Positions 45,427 through 53,775 of a stretch of DNA of 64,000 bases are shown one piece after another. Origin of the DNA: a bacterium MS4 (GTDB taxonomy: Bacteria > Bacillota > Clostridia > Oscillospirales > Acutalibacteraceae); NCBI GenBank assembly GCA_000752215.1, contig CCFG01000017.1, positions 558,001-622,000 on the forward strand. Reading direction: 5' to 3'. Made by a program: the position numbers and the translations under genes. Under the pieces are notes generated by a model, which worked only from the letters and a program-made list of their open reading frames with translations, was not told the DNA's origin and did not search any database. Position 1 is the stretch's first letter. The number at the start of each line of letters is the position of its first letter.

Positions 45427-46074
45427 TTAGCCTATAACTTTTGGTTCCAGTTGTTGCAACTGAGAGGATGCTTCCTGTGGCTGTTCCGGACAAATTGGGC
45501 CCGTCAGCTCGATTTCTTCCCTATCTTTTTTCAATTTAAACTTCTTTACTAAAGATTTTAATGTTTGCGCCTGCTGAGATAGTTCTTTACTGGCGGAAGC
45601 ACTCTCTTCCAAAGTAGCAGAATTGGTTTGCACCACTCCCGAAATCTGATCCACACCGATTGAAACCTGGGCAATCGCTTCTGACTGGCGGTTGGATGCA
45701 TGTGATATCTGCTCCACCGAATCCAGCACGATTTTTGTGCTTTCGACCACTCTGTTGAGTGCATTCGCTGTTTCGTCCGCGATTCTTGTACCGCTTTCAA
45801 CCTGCTTCATCGAATTCTCAATCAAATGGGTCGTGATTTTTGCCGCCTCCTCGCTTTTACTTGCCAGATTCCTTACTTCTTGCGCAACAACAGCAAAGCC
45901 TTTTCCCGCGGCACCCGCGCGCGCTGCTTCTACAGCGGCGTTCAGCGCCAGAATGTTGATCTGAAACGCAATATCTTCAATCGTCTTAATAATTTTCCCG
46001 ATTTCACTGGATGAACTGTTAATGCGGCTCACCGCCTCGGTCATTTCACCCATTTGGCGGTTTCCGATTTCAAT
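45427..46074 (-). pseudogene. C-terminal signalling fragment of a methyl-accepting chemotaxis protein
   Basis: The frame encodes the conserved MCP hairpin tip ([37 protein letters not shown], i.e. residues about 25-60 of the fragment) and the descending coiled coil, about 208-215 residues. Ligand domain, membrane helices and HAMP are missing. The fragment begins directly after the TAA of the UGSC-like gene and in the same frame, with only a weak ribosome site at the ATG at 46053. It looks like a receptor gene cut by a rearrangement; a soluble short receptor expressed by read-through is possible but less likely. Confidence 0.7.
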
Positions 46075-46665
46075 TTAGTCCATTTTTGCGGGGATTTTCG
46101 CCAGCTTTTCGAGCTTTTCCCCGTTTTCCGTCAGAGAACCGAGAATATAGTCCCATTTCCGGTCGACCTGTTCCGCGATCTCCTCCACCGTGCTGGCCTG
46201 CATGACGTCTACGGAGCACATGCACAAGTTTCCGGCCCGGTAAAGCCCCACCCCTTCCGTGATTCCCGTTCCGGGAGGCGCCGTCATGTAGACGGTGGGG
46301 ATCCCCAGCTTTTCCAGTTCTATGGCGATGACGGTCGTCGAGGATGACGTTCCCATATCCCCGAAGGCAACGATCGCCGCAGCCGGTTTTTCCTTCGAAA
46401 GCATCGCGGCATAATCCTCGAGCATCGCGGCATCTTTTCCGCGGACCGTTTCCGTATACTCTACCCAATTCGTGATGCCAAGCTCCGTAAAATGCTCTTT
46501 TATTCGGTCAAAGACCGTATAATAATTGCAGAAGCCCAGCTTGGTGTTGTTGTAGAATAGGATTTTCCCTTTTCCCAGTTCCTCAATTGTGGGACGGTGC
46601 GCCAGCTTGATCACAGTGCGTTTCTGAATACCTCTCGGGTCCAGCAATGGATGCAGTTTTACCAT
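46075..46665 (-). CDS. UGSC-like protein lacking the selenocysteine/cysteine motif
   Basis: 196 residues from the ATG at 46665, with AGGAGAG 8 bases upstream; a longer frame start at 46695 is less likely. The layout VKLHPLLDPRG, GKILFYNNTKLGF, VAFGDMGTSSSTTVIAIELEKLGIPTV resembles UGSC-family proteins, in which the GD-U/C-GSC motif carries selenocysteine or cysteine. Here that stretch reads GDMGTSS, so both thiol/selenol positions are replaced. Function of the family is poorly known. It directly precedes the chemoreceptor fragment. Family call is my recognition of the pattern and is moderate. Confidence 0.6.
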   Translation of the reverse strand: MVKLHPLLDPRGIQKRTVIKLAHRPTIEELGKGKILFYNNTKLGFCNYYTVFDRIKEHFTELGITNWVEYTETVRGKDAAMLEDYAAMLSKEKPAAAIVAFGDMGTSSSTTVIAIELEKLGIPTVYMTAPPGTGITEGVGLYRAGNLCMCSVDVMQASTVEEIAEQVDRKWDYILGSLTENGEKLEKLAKIPAKMD

Positions 46666-46695
46666 CTTCGTATCTCTCCTTCTCAATGATTTCAT

Positions 46696-47404
46696 TTAAA
46701 AGACCTTACATCCGGCGTCCGGGTAAATCAGGCCGCGATGTGCAAGATATCTCACATGGATAAATTCACCTCCGCGTATTAAAAAATATTTTGATGTGGC
46801 AAAATAACCTTCGGCATACATGGAAATCCCTCTTGCCGTAAATCTGCAGTTTTAAGTTTGAATTAGATTTCCCTCTGCTTTGCGCCACCTTTATTATTGC
46901 AAATGTATAAATTACAGTCAATACATCATGATTATTTGTCAAGATTGCACGATTGACAATACGGTTGACTGTTTTTTTGACCAATTCGAAGCTGCCGCAT
47001 AACATGCCGGTCAGTGATTCCTTTTTGCCGTTCCGTTCGTGAAAGCTTCGAGCAATGGGAATATTCGCAAGCGACGGCCTCCCTTCCAATTCTTTCATTC
47101 GCTGCAACGGAATCTGCGTCAATTCATTTACCACCGACCACCGTACAGTCAATCATTTGGAATCCGGTAATGAAACAACGGCCTGAATTCATGTTCATTC
47201 TGTCCACTGTCCATTCAATGTCCATTATTAGATTGTATTCCGGCATCGGAATGTGGATAAAGACAAAGAAAACCCGCATGGAAATCTGATTTTCTCAGCA
47301 TCCATGCGGGTTGATTTTTTGTGGACCATCGGGGACCCGGGTGTTGCGTTGCAGATCGCAGCCGGCGTGGACATCCGAACCGGATACTCTATATCATTTC
47401 TTAC
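46696..47404. other. Intergenic region, mostly without a supported gene
   Basis: About 700 bases. A terminator lies at 47269-47312 and an AT-rich promoter-like stretch at 46860-46980, with TTGACA-like hexamers near 46943 and 46961. Open frames on both strands (46766-47152 minus, 47014-47289 plus) lack ribosome sites and protein-like composition. Some of it may be decayed coding DNA. Confidence 0.45.
47269..47312. terminator. Intrinsic terminator after the glycyl radical activase gene
   Basis: Stem AACCCGCATGGA / TCCATGCGGGTT followed by GATTTTTTG. About 90 bases past the end of the YjjW-type gene; the strong T-run is on the plus strand, with A-rich sequence on the other side. Confidence 0.7.
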
Positions 47405-48241
47405 TCATGTAATACTTATTTTACGGAATCCGTGTTTCTGTGCCAGTTCATATAAATTCAGCATCGTTTCTTCCGTCGGGGAAGGAGCGTTTTCCAGACT
47501 TCCTCGCACGCCAAAACGACGAAAACGGATCAGCTTTAGTTTTTGCAGAGCTGTTTTTTCCGCCAGTATTTCCGCCGCTCCGCGAATGACGGCTTCAGCG
47601 TCCACCCTGCCATCCAGGCAGACAATACGGATTTCTTCCAGGCGGTTCCTATCCGCGAGATAGCGGAGATTGCTTTTGACGATTTCATTGCTGCCGCCGG
47701 TCAGAGCGCTGAAAACCTGTGGCTCCCAGCTTTTGACGTCCAGCATGACGCCGTCACACAGAGCGGTCAGCTCGGGATAAAGGCTGAAATCCACGGTGCC
47801 GTTACTGTCGATCAACGCAGTCAGCCCAACTTTTTTTACCTCCGTGAAAAGCTCCAGCAAAAATTCCGGGTAAAGCATGCACTCCCCTCCGGAAACCGTA
47901 ATGCCCCGGATAAACGGAATATTCTTTTGTACACGCAGAAAGACCTCCTGGGCGTCGAGCATATGAACGCGCGGAGAAGCACAGTGCGGACAAACCTTGA
48001 TGCAGCGGTCGCACGATACGCATTTCCGATCGTCCCAGACTACCCGGCCGTCCTGTACGAAAAGAGCTTTCGCAGGGCAGCCGTCGACACAGATTCCGCA
48101 ATTACAGCATATCTGCTGGGTTTCCGGATTATGACAGTAGGCACAGCGGATATTGCAGCCCTGTAAAAACACGGAAGTCCTGCTTCCCGGACCATCCACC
48201 AAACTAAAGGGAATGATTTTGTTGACCGGGGCCGAGGCCAT
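47405..48241 (-). CDS. yjjW: Glycyl radical enzyme activase, YjjW type
   Basis: 278 residues. Radical SAM cysteines in GCNIRCAYCHN (residues 29-36) followed by two ferredoxin-type [4Fe-4S] motifs (CCNCGICVDGCP and CVSCDRCIKVCP), then GITVSGGECMLYP for SAM binding. It uses SAM to place the glycyl radical on its partner enzyme. Its start overlaps the stop of the yjjI-type gene in a TAATG arrangement. Confidence 0.92.
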   Translation of the reverse strand: MASAPVNKIIPFSLVDGPGSRTSVFLQGCNIRCAYCHNPETQQICCNCGICVDGCPAKALFVQDGRVVWDDRKCVSCDRCIKVCPHCASPRVHMLDAQEVFLRVQKNIPFIRGITVSGGECMLYPEFLLELFTEVKKVGLTALIDSNGTVDFSLYPELTALCDGVMLDVKSWEPQVFSALTGGSNEIVKSNLRYLADRNRLEEIRIVCLDGRVDAEAVIRGAAEILAEKTALQKLKLIRFRRFGVRGSLENAPSPTEETMLNLYELAQKHGFRKISIT

Positions 48242-49737
48242 TAAAACCGCACCTTTCTATCAGCAACATGGTTATTTCTGTAATTGTTTACCGCACCATG
48301 GGAGGTATCCTGTAAAACAGGGACTCCTTTGCTGAATTTCTCCATTTCACTGCGTTTGGCCAGATAGCCTGTGATCCGGATCAAGTCCCCGTCTTCGGTA
48401 TAGAAGCTTAAATATTTGTCGTCAATGCTGAATGCTCCCTTTACCAAATCCAGAATGGCCGCCGGATTGTTGCGGGCCGTGGTTTCCACCGGAAAAATGT
48501 CGGAGACCCCGGTGGGGAAAAAGCGGTGGAACCGGGCGCTGTGGCGGATATGGTCCATAATGTTGTCCGGTTCGTCGCCGACTACGATGCGCACGCCCGG
48601 GGTCACACCTTTTTGCGGCGCCAGTCCGGCCTGCGCGTGCAGAAAATAGCGGTCCCCGGTCAGCTTTGAGTATACGGCGGGAAACTCTTTTACAAACCCG
48701 TGTATTTTGCACATGATACGATCGCCGAGATCATTTGCCTCCTCATCGCGGCCATAGCGGAAGCCGCCGCGATCTTTCAGCAGCGTATTGACGCATTCGC
48801 ACAATCCGGCCACACCGAACATACCGACAAAGCGGTCCGGGTCCACAAGGCCCTCTTTCACCAGGAAGGAAGTGTCAAAGAAATGGGACTCCTCCACCAT
48901 AAAGCGAACGCGCTCATTCATATACTCTCCCAGCGCCTGCAAAGCTTCGGGCAAAAGCTCTTCCATGAACTGTTCCACTCCGGAAGCAAGGTCCGCCAAC
49001 CTGGGCAGCACAACGCGGGACAGGCAGTATCCGCCCCCTCTCACCGGCAGGATGTTGAAGCAGCTGACAATTCCATAATCGCCGCTGTAGGTCTGCCCGT
49101 GGATACGGTGGTTGCAAAACGCCGGGCTGGCACAGGAAAGCGCGGTCAGAACAGCCTGTTCTCCGAAATCGTCGGGCGTAATATCCGGATCGTATTTCAA
49201 GGTAAAATTCGGTACGGCGTTTTGTAATTCTTTCTCCGCGTCCAGAATGAGCCGGCCTGCGCGAGTCGCTTCCGGGCCAAGGTTCGCATGACAGTAACCG
49301 TTCGCGACCGTGCGGTCGATAAAATTGAGGAAGCGTTTGATCTTTTTGGATGCCTCCTGATCGGAAACACCCTCCAGAAACGGATCGATCAGCTTATCCA
49401 GATTGCCTACATACACCGGACGGCCTGTCACGGAGGGGATATGACCGTACAGGATGCAGAGGGAGGTCAGCAGATCGTCAAGATCCTCCGGCGGCTTCAG
49501 CCGAAGAAATTCACTGCCGTTTTGAACAAATTTCTGAAAATCGGCCAGAATGTAGCGCGGCCGGTAGGGGGCTTTCCCCTCGTTCATATCACACAGAGCG
49601 CCTTTTTCAAAATAGTACCGGAATTTATCCGAAACATGCAGAGGGTCCACGGAATTTTCCGCGGCCTGGGCAAGCTGTAGCAGCTTTTGATCGTAAGTGA
49701 GGTTTTGCGCTGTGATAATATCCATTACCTGATCCAT
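48241..49737 (-). CDS. yjjI: Glycyl radical enzyme, YjjI type
   Basis: 498 residues, the compact size of YjjI proteins. The glycyl radical site is IRITGYLAKR (Gly near residue 457), close to the C-terminus. The likely thiyl cysteine loop is VAGLCECVNTLL (Cys near 313). The reaction catalysed by YjjI is not settled in my knowledge. In Escherichia coli yjjI-yjjW lies next to the deoxyribonucleoside genes deoCABD; here too the pair adjoins phosphopentomutase and uridine phosphorylase. Its start overlaps the stop of the Crp gene (TAATG). Confidence 0.92.
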   Translation of the reverse strand: MDQVMDIITAQNLTYDQKLLQLAQAAENSVDPLHVSDKFRYYFEKGALCDMNEGKAPYRPRYILADFQKFVQNGSEFLRLKPPEDLDDLLTSLCILYGHIPSVTGRPVYVGNLDKLIDPFLEGVSDQEASKKIKRFLNFIDRTVANGYCHANLGPEATRAGRLILDAEKELQNAVPNFTLKYDPDITPDDFGEQAVLTALSCASPAFCNHRIHGQTYSGDYGIVSCFNILPVRGGGYCLSRVVLPRLADLASGVEQFMEELLPEALQALGEYMNERVRFMVEESHFFDTSFLVKEGLVDPDRFVGMFGVAGLCECVNTLLKDRGGFRYGRDEEANDLGDRIMCKIHGFVKEFPAVYSKLTGDRYFLHAQAGLAPQKGVTPGVRIVVGDEPDNIMDHIRHSARFHRFFPTGVSDIFPVETTARNNPAAILDLVKGAFSIDDKYLSFYTEDGDLIRITGYLAKRSEMEKFSKGVPVLQDTSHGAVNNYRNNHVADRKVRF

Positions 49738-50507
49738 TACGTACTCCTTCTCTCCATCTCAATTTCATTAAAATCCAAATGATTGTTTCCAGGGGGGCAG
49801 GAAAGATACTCTTTTTCCAGAAGCGTTTTCATCCTCTGATAACCTTCCCTGCGAACAGAAATCCCACGGCCCTCCATACAAACCAGACCCCATTTTTTCA
49901 ACTGCTGAATCCCACGGATAACCGTTTTCAAGCTGGTATTGATTTCGTCGGCCATTTTCTGCCTTGTGGCACAAATGCGCACGGTCCCTTCCTTTGCGTC
50001 CCTCTCGTAGTACCGGCAGAGCAGAAACATCAGTCTTTCCGTTGCGCGCAAAGACAGAAAATTCCTTTCGTTGCTGGACTGCTCCAGAAGGCGACGCGTG
50101 ACTGCGCGGGCCCTTTGAAACAGCACCTCCCCGTTGCCCTGGACCCATGCAAGATAGGCTTCCTGCCCGATGGTGATTATCCGGCAATCGCTTGTAGCGG
50201 TCAGCGTTCCCCGGTAAAAAGGATACCCGGCAATCAGTTCGAATTCCCCGAACAGCGAGGGGGCCGTAAATTCGGCGACTACGTAAATATTGCCCGAAGA
50301 ATCCTGATTCGCCGTCTGTATACTTCCGTGCACAAGAACATATACAAAATCGGCGCGGTCGAGCGGGCTGGCAAGAATATCGCCCTTTTTCAGGTTCTGG
50401 ACCGCACAGCGCTCCCTGAGAGGACCCGGCATGGAGGCAAACAGCTTAAGCAGTTTTTCCTTTACCGGTTCATCCAGAGAATGAAGATATTGCAGAATAT
50501 CGGCCAT
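49737..50507 (-). CDS. Crp/Fnr-family transcriptional regulator
   Basis: 256 residues with strong AGGAGG. An N-terminal cyclic-nucleotide-binding-like barrel (VYVLVHGSIQTANQDSSGNIYVV, FTAPSLFGEFELIAG), a long dimer helix and a C-terminal winged HTH (CATRQKMADEINTSLKTVIRGIQQL). No N-terminal cysteine cluster of the Fnr type. First gene of the unit with yjjI-yjjW and therefore likely their regulator; divergent from the phosphopentomutase gene. Confidence 0.88.
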   Translation of the reverse strand: MADILQYLHSLDEPVKEKLLKLFASMPGPLRERCAVQNLKKGDILASPLDRADFVYVLVHGSIQTANQDSSGNIYVVAEFTAPSLFGEFELIAGYPFYRGTLTATSDCRIITIGQEAYLAWVQGNGEVLFQRARAVTRRLLEQSSNERNFLSLRATERLMFLLCRYYERDAKEGTVRICATRQKMADEINTSLKTVIRGIQQLKKWGLVCMEGRGISVRREGYQRMKTLLEKEYLSCPPGNNHLDFNEIEMERRST

Positions 50508-50692
50508 GGGAAATCCTCCTGTTCAAAAATTAACTCTTTTAGCAAAATTGAGCAAGGTCATTTGTCCATTTTCCAAAATTTCTATATAAATTTTAAAAAA
50601 CCGGACGCTTTGGTACACTTGTCCTTTCCGATCATTGCTGTGTGAACTATAATGAATTCATAAAACAATACAAAACACGGAAAGGATGATAG

Positions 50693-51871
50693 ATTACGAA
50701 AAGGATCTTTTTAATTGTGCTTGACAGCTGCGGCATTGGAGGCGCGCCCGATGCCGCCGAATACGGGGATACCGGAAGCGACACGCTCGCGGCCGCTGCC
50801 CGGAGTCCCTATTTCAATATGCCCAACATGGGAAAGCTGGGCCTGTTTAATATAAACGGAGTCTCCTGCCGCCCCGCGGAAAAGGCACCGCAGGGAGCTT
50901 TTGCCCGGATGGCCGAGCATTCAAAAGGCAAGGATACCACCATTGGCCACTGGGAGATCGCGGGAATCGATTCCCCCGCTCCGCTGCCGACTTATCCGAA
51001 TGGATTTCCGCAGGAGATTCTGGACGAATTTTCACGCCGCACAGGCCGCAAAGTATTGTGCAACAAGCCGTACTCGGGAACCGATGTCATCCGTGATTAC
51101 GGGCAGGAGCACGTGGAAACGGGCGCTTTGATTGTGTATACCTCCGCCGACAGCGTCTTCCAGATTGCCGCGCATGAGCAGATCGTTCCGCCGGAGGAGC
51201 TTTACCGCTGCTGCCGTGAAGCACGCGGGATTCTCAGGGGGGAACATGCGGTCGGAAGAGTGATCGCCCGTCCCTTCACCGGGGAATCCCCGAATTTCGT
51301 GCGTACATCGAACCGTCATGATTTTTCACTCGAGCCGCCAGCCGACACCATGCTCGACTGGCTCTCCGCAGCAAAAAAAGACGTGATTGCCGTTGGAAAA
51401 ATCAACGATATTTTCGCGGGACGGGGTATCACCGAATTTATGCGGACATCGGGAAACCAGCAGGGAATCGAAGAAACCATCCGGCTGACACACCGCGATT
51501 TTGACGGGCTTTGCTTTACAAATCTGGTTGATTTCGATATGCTGTACGGCCACAGGAACGACGTGGACGGCTACGCGAAGGCGCTGACGGAATTCGATCA
51601 AAAGCTTCCCGAAATTCTTGCCGGCCTGAAAGAGGACGATTTGGTAATGATCACCGCCGACCACGGGTGCGACCCTTCGACTCCGTCAACGGACCACTCG
51701 CGGGAATGTACGCCGTGGGTCATTGCGGGCCCCGGCGTAAAACCCGGCGCCAATCTCGGCACCTTGCCCACTTTCGGGGATATCGCCGCGACTGTTCTTG
51801 ACTTTTTTGGTCTGGAACCTTCTTTGTACGGCAACTCCCGCCTTCAGGACCTTCTTCGGAACGCCCGGTAG
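50693..51871 (+). CDS. deoB: Phosphopentomutase with non-canonical start
   Basis: About 392 residues. Alkaline-phosphatase fold metalloenzyme: metal Asp in VLDSCGIGGAPDAAEYGD, GKDTTIGHWEIAG with the phospho-Thr, and TADHGCDPSTPSTDHSRE with metal ligands. It interconverts (deoxy)ribose-1-phosphate and -5-phosphate. Family proteins begin MKRIFLIVLDSCG, but here the matching codons are ATT ACG AAA AGG, preceded by an in-frame TAG. AAAGGATG stands 5-8 bases before. So initiation would be at ATT (50693) or ACG (50696), or at a GTG (50717) that removes the first beta strand. The body is intact. Confidence 0.88.
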   Translation: MTKRIFLIVLDSCGIGGAPDAAEYGDTGSDTLAAAARSPYFNMPNMGKLGLFNINGVSCRPAEKAPQGAFARMAEHSKGKDTTIGHWEIAGIDSPAPLPTYPNGFPQEILDEFSRRTGRKVLCNKPYSGTDVIRDYGQEHVETGALIVYTSADSVFQIAAHEQIVPPEELYRCCREARGILRGEHAVGRVIARPFTGESPNFVRTSNRHDFSLEPPADTMLDWLSAAKKDVIAVGKINDIFAGRGITEFMRTSGNQQGIEETIRLTHRDFDGLCFTNLVDFDMLYGHRNDVDGYAKALTEFDQKLPEILAGLKEDDLVMITADHGCDPSTPSTDHSRECTPWVIAGPGVKPGANLGTLPTFGDIAATVLDFFGLEPSLYGNSRLQDLLRNAR

Positions 51872-51883
51872 AGCAGGAACCCA

Positions 51884-51922
51884 AAAGAGCCTCCCTTGGA
51901 CATTGTCAAAGGGAGGCTCTTT
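51884..51922. terminator. Bidirectional intrinsic terminator
   Basis: Stem AAAGAGCCTCCCTT-type arm and its complement around 51884-51922, T-rich on both outer sides. Separates the convergent phosphopentomutase and uridine phosphorylase genes. Confidence 0.85.
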
Positions 51923-51944
51923 ATTTTCTGCTTTGTGACGGGGA

Positions 51945-52715
51945 TTATGCCTTGGACTTCTCTTTTTTGATGAGGCTGCGCAGCGCCTCAACCGCAGTTT
52001 CAATCGCCGGAGCCGTCTCCCAGACACCGACTTCCCCGCTGTTTTGAAGAGCCTCACGCTCAAGATTGCGGCACAGCAAAAGCACGGTGGCACACCGGAC
52101 ACGCAGCGTGGACGCTACGATAAACAGGGTGGATGATTCCATTTCCGAACCGAGCGCACCTGCTTTTTTCCAGGCCTCCCATTTCTGGTGAAGCTCGTAG
52201 CTGACAGGCATACGGTCGGGGTCGTGCTGACCGTAATAGGAGTCCTTGCATTCCACCACGCCAAGATGATGGCGCTTTCCGAGCCTTGCCGCCGCCTCGT
52301 CGAGTTCGCGCACCAGACCGTGATCGGCTATGGCCGGATATTCAATGGGAACATATTCGCGGCCGGTACCGTCTTTTCGGATTGCGCCGGTCGGAATAAT
52401 CAGGTCCCCCGGCACCAGGCTGCTGTCGATCCCGCCGCAGGTGCCGACGCGGATAAACGTATCGGCGCCGAGCTGAACCAGCTCTTCCATGGCGATCGAA
52501 GCGGAAGGCCCGCCGATTCCGGTCGAAGTGACACTGACCTTTTCGCCTTCCAGCGTCCCGGTATAGGTGACGTATTCCCGATATGTTTTGATATGTACGG
52601 CGTTGTCCAGATAAGCTGCGATTTTGGGTACGCGGCCGGGGTCCCCCGGAAGGATCACATATTTTCCGACGTCACCCACCGCACATTTCAAGTGATGAGT
52701 TAGCTGTTGTTCCAT
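51945..52715 (-). CDS. udp: Uridine phosphorylase / NP-I family nucleoside phosphorylase
   Basis: 256 residues. NP-I family motifs: [18 protein letters not shown] phosphate loop, [38 protein letters not shown], and the substrate segment [16 protein letters not shown]. Sequence type fits uridine phosphorylase, which releases uracil and ribose-1-phosphate for DeoB. Preceded by AAGGAGAAATG-type ribosome site. Lies between phosphopentomutase and the ECF genes. Confidence 0.9.
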   Translation of the reverse strand: MEQQLTHHLKCAVGDVGKYVILPGDPGRVPKIAAYLDNAVHIKTYREYVTYTGTLEGEKVSVTSTGIGGPSASIAMEELVQLGADTFIRVGTCGGIDSSLVPGDLIIPTGAIRKDGTGREYVPIEYPAIADHGLVRELDEAAARLGKRHHLGVVECKDSYYGQHDPDRMPVSYELHQKWEAWKKAGALGSEMESSTLFIVASTLRVRCATVLLLCRNLEREALQNSGEVGVWETAPAIETAVEALRSLIKKEKSKA

Positions 52716-52819
52716 TTAAGCATTTCTCCTTATTTCAGTGATTTCTATAGAATCAATCGGAACGTTTCCTAAGCAAAATCCGGAACGCCCCATTCAATTG
52801 CTTTATTTTTTAATTGATT

Positions 52820-52921
52820 TACAGCATTTCCAGTTGATTCTGAAACAAACTTGTGTTTCTCCCCCGCCTTCGGCGGGGGAGAAACGTGTTTTGTCTCGCA
52901 AACTGAAATGGAATTGCTGTA
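52820..52921. repeat. 102-bp quasi-palindromic element
   Basis: Outer arms TACAGCATTTCCA and TGGAATTGCTGTA (with internal differences) enclose a perfect 13-bp stem TTTCTCCCCCGCC with 3-base loop (52856-52884). The whole element is symmetric about 52870. It could be a small non-autonomous palindromic repeat (REPIN/MITE-like) or an mRNA hairpin between the ECF genes and udp. The flanks of the 52716-52950 gap hold nothing else clear. Confidence 0.55.
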
Positions 52922-52950
52922 GGTCAGAAATGTAACCGGTCAGACTGTTT

Positions 52951-53775
52951 TCAGGAAACCGTCTTTGCATTGACCGCTTTTAAAATTGCCTGTGATGTTT
53001 CCTCCATCGTGACAATATTCCCGCCTAAGTTAAGTGTTTTGCAAAGCCGGCTGACATAAGGCTGTTTCAGCATCGATTTTTCCAGCGCCTCAAAATTCCA
53101 GAATATTTCAGACGGCGCACCGCTGGTGACCACCTTTTTATTGGCCATAACAATGACACGGTCAAAGTTATTTACCACAAATTCCATGTCGTGGGAGATC
53201 GTGATCAGTGTTTTTCCTTCTTTGTGCAGATGCTCCAGAATGGAAGAAAGACGGAGATTTCCCGTCAAATCTTGCCCGGCGGTCGGTTCGTCAAAGATCA
53301 TGACCTGCGTGTCCATTGCGATAATCGCGGCAATGGAGATGAATTTTCTGATGGAAAACGGAAGGTTAAACGGATTGACATCTCTGTATTGAGCCAGATT
53401 GGTGATTTCCAGCGCGTAATCGACCAGTTTTTTGGTTTCCTGCTCCGTTTTGTTCAGCACCTTCGTTCCAAAGGCGACTTCATCGTAAATGGTCGAATGG
53501 AAAATCTGATCGTCCGGGTTCTGAAACACATAGCCGACATTGCGGCTCATCTGGGCAATGGTATGATCTTTACTGTTCATATCGCCAATGATGACATCCC
53601 CCTTGGTGGGGCGCAAAAGGCCGTTGAGCATTTTTACGGTTGTGGTTTTTCCGGCTCCGTTCTGGCCTATAATGGCAATGCATTCGCCTTTTTCGATCTC
53701 CATGCTGATATCGTCCACCGCCAGAAATCCACCGGGGTATTCAAAACTGACATGATCCAGCGTTATATAGGCCAT
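52951..53775 (-). CDS. ECF transporter ATPase with degenerate signature motif
   Basis: 274 residues. Walker A IGQNGAGKTTTVKML, Q-loop VFQNPDDQIF and Walker B VMIFDEPTAGQD are intact, but the ABC signature LSGGQ is replaced by LPFSIRKF. The C-terminal tail of about 40 residues is of the ECF ATPase kind. It pairs with the canonical ATPase encoded next to it; asymmetric ATPase pairs, one with a degenerate site, are known for ABC proteins. Its start overlaps the end of that gene. Confidence 0.88.
   Translation of the reverse strand: MAYITLDHVSFEYPGGFLAVDDISMEIEKGECIAIIGQNGAGKTTTVKMLNGLLRPTKGDVIIGDMNSKDHTIAQMSRNVGYVFQNPDDQIFHSTIYDEVAFGTKVLNKTEQETKKLVDYALEITNLAQYRDVNPFNLPFSIRKFISIAAIIAMDTQVMIFDEPTAGQDLTGNLRLSSILEHLHKEGKTLITISHDMEFVVNNFDRVIVMANKKVVTSGAPSEIFWNFEALEKSMLKQPYVSRLCKTLNLGGNIVTMEETSQAILKAVNAKTVS

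Noticed and set aside
46766-47152. 128-codon minus-strand frame in the gap before the glycyl radical genes
   Set aside because: No ribosome site, ends in low-complexity basic sequence, no family resemblance.
47014-47289. 91-codon plus-strand frame
   Set aside because: Runs into the terminator hairpin and has no ribosome site.
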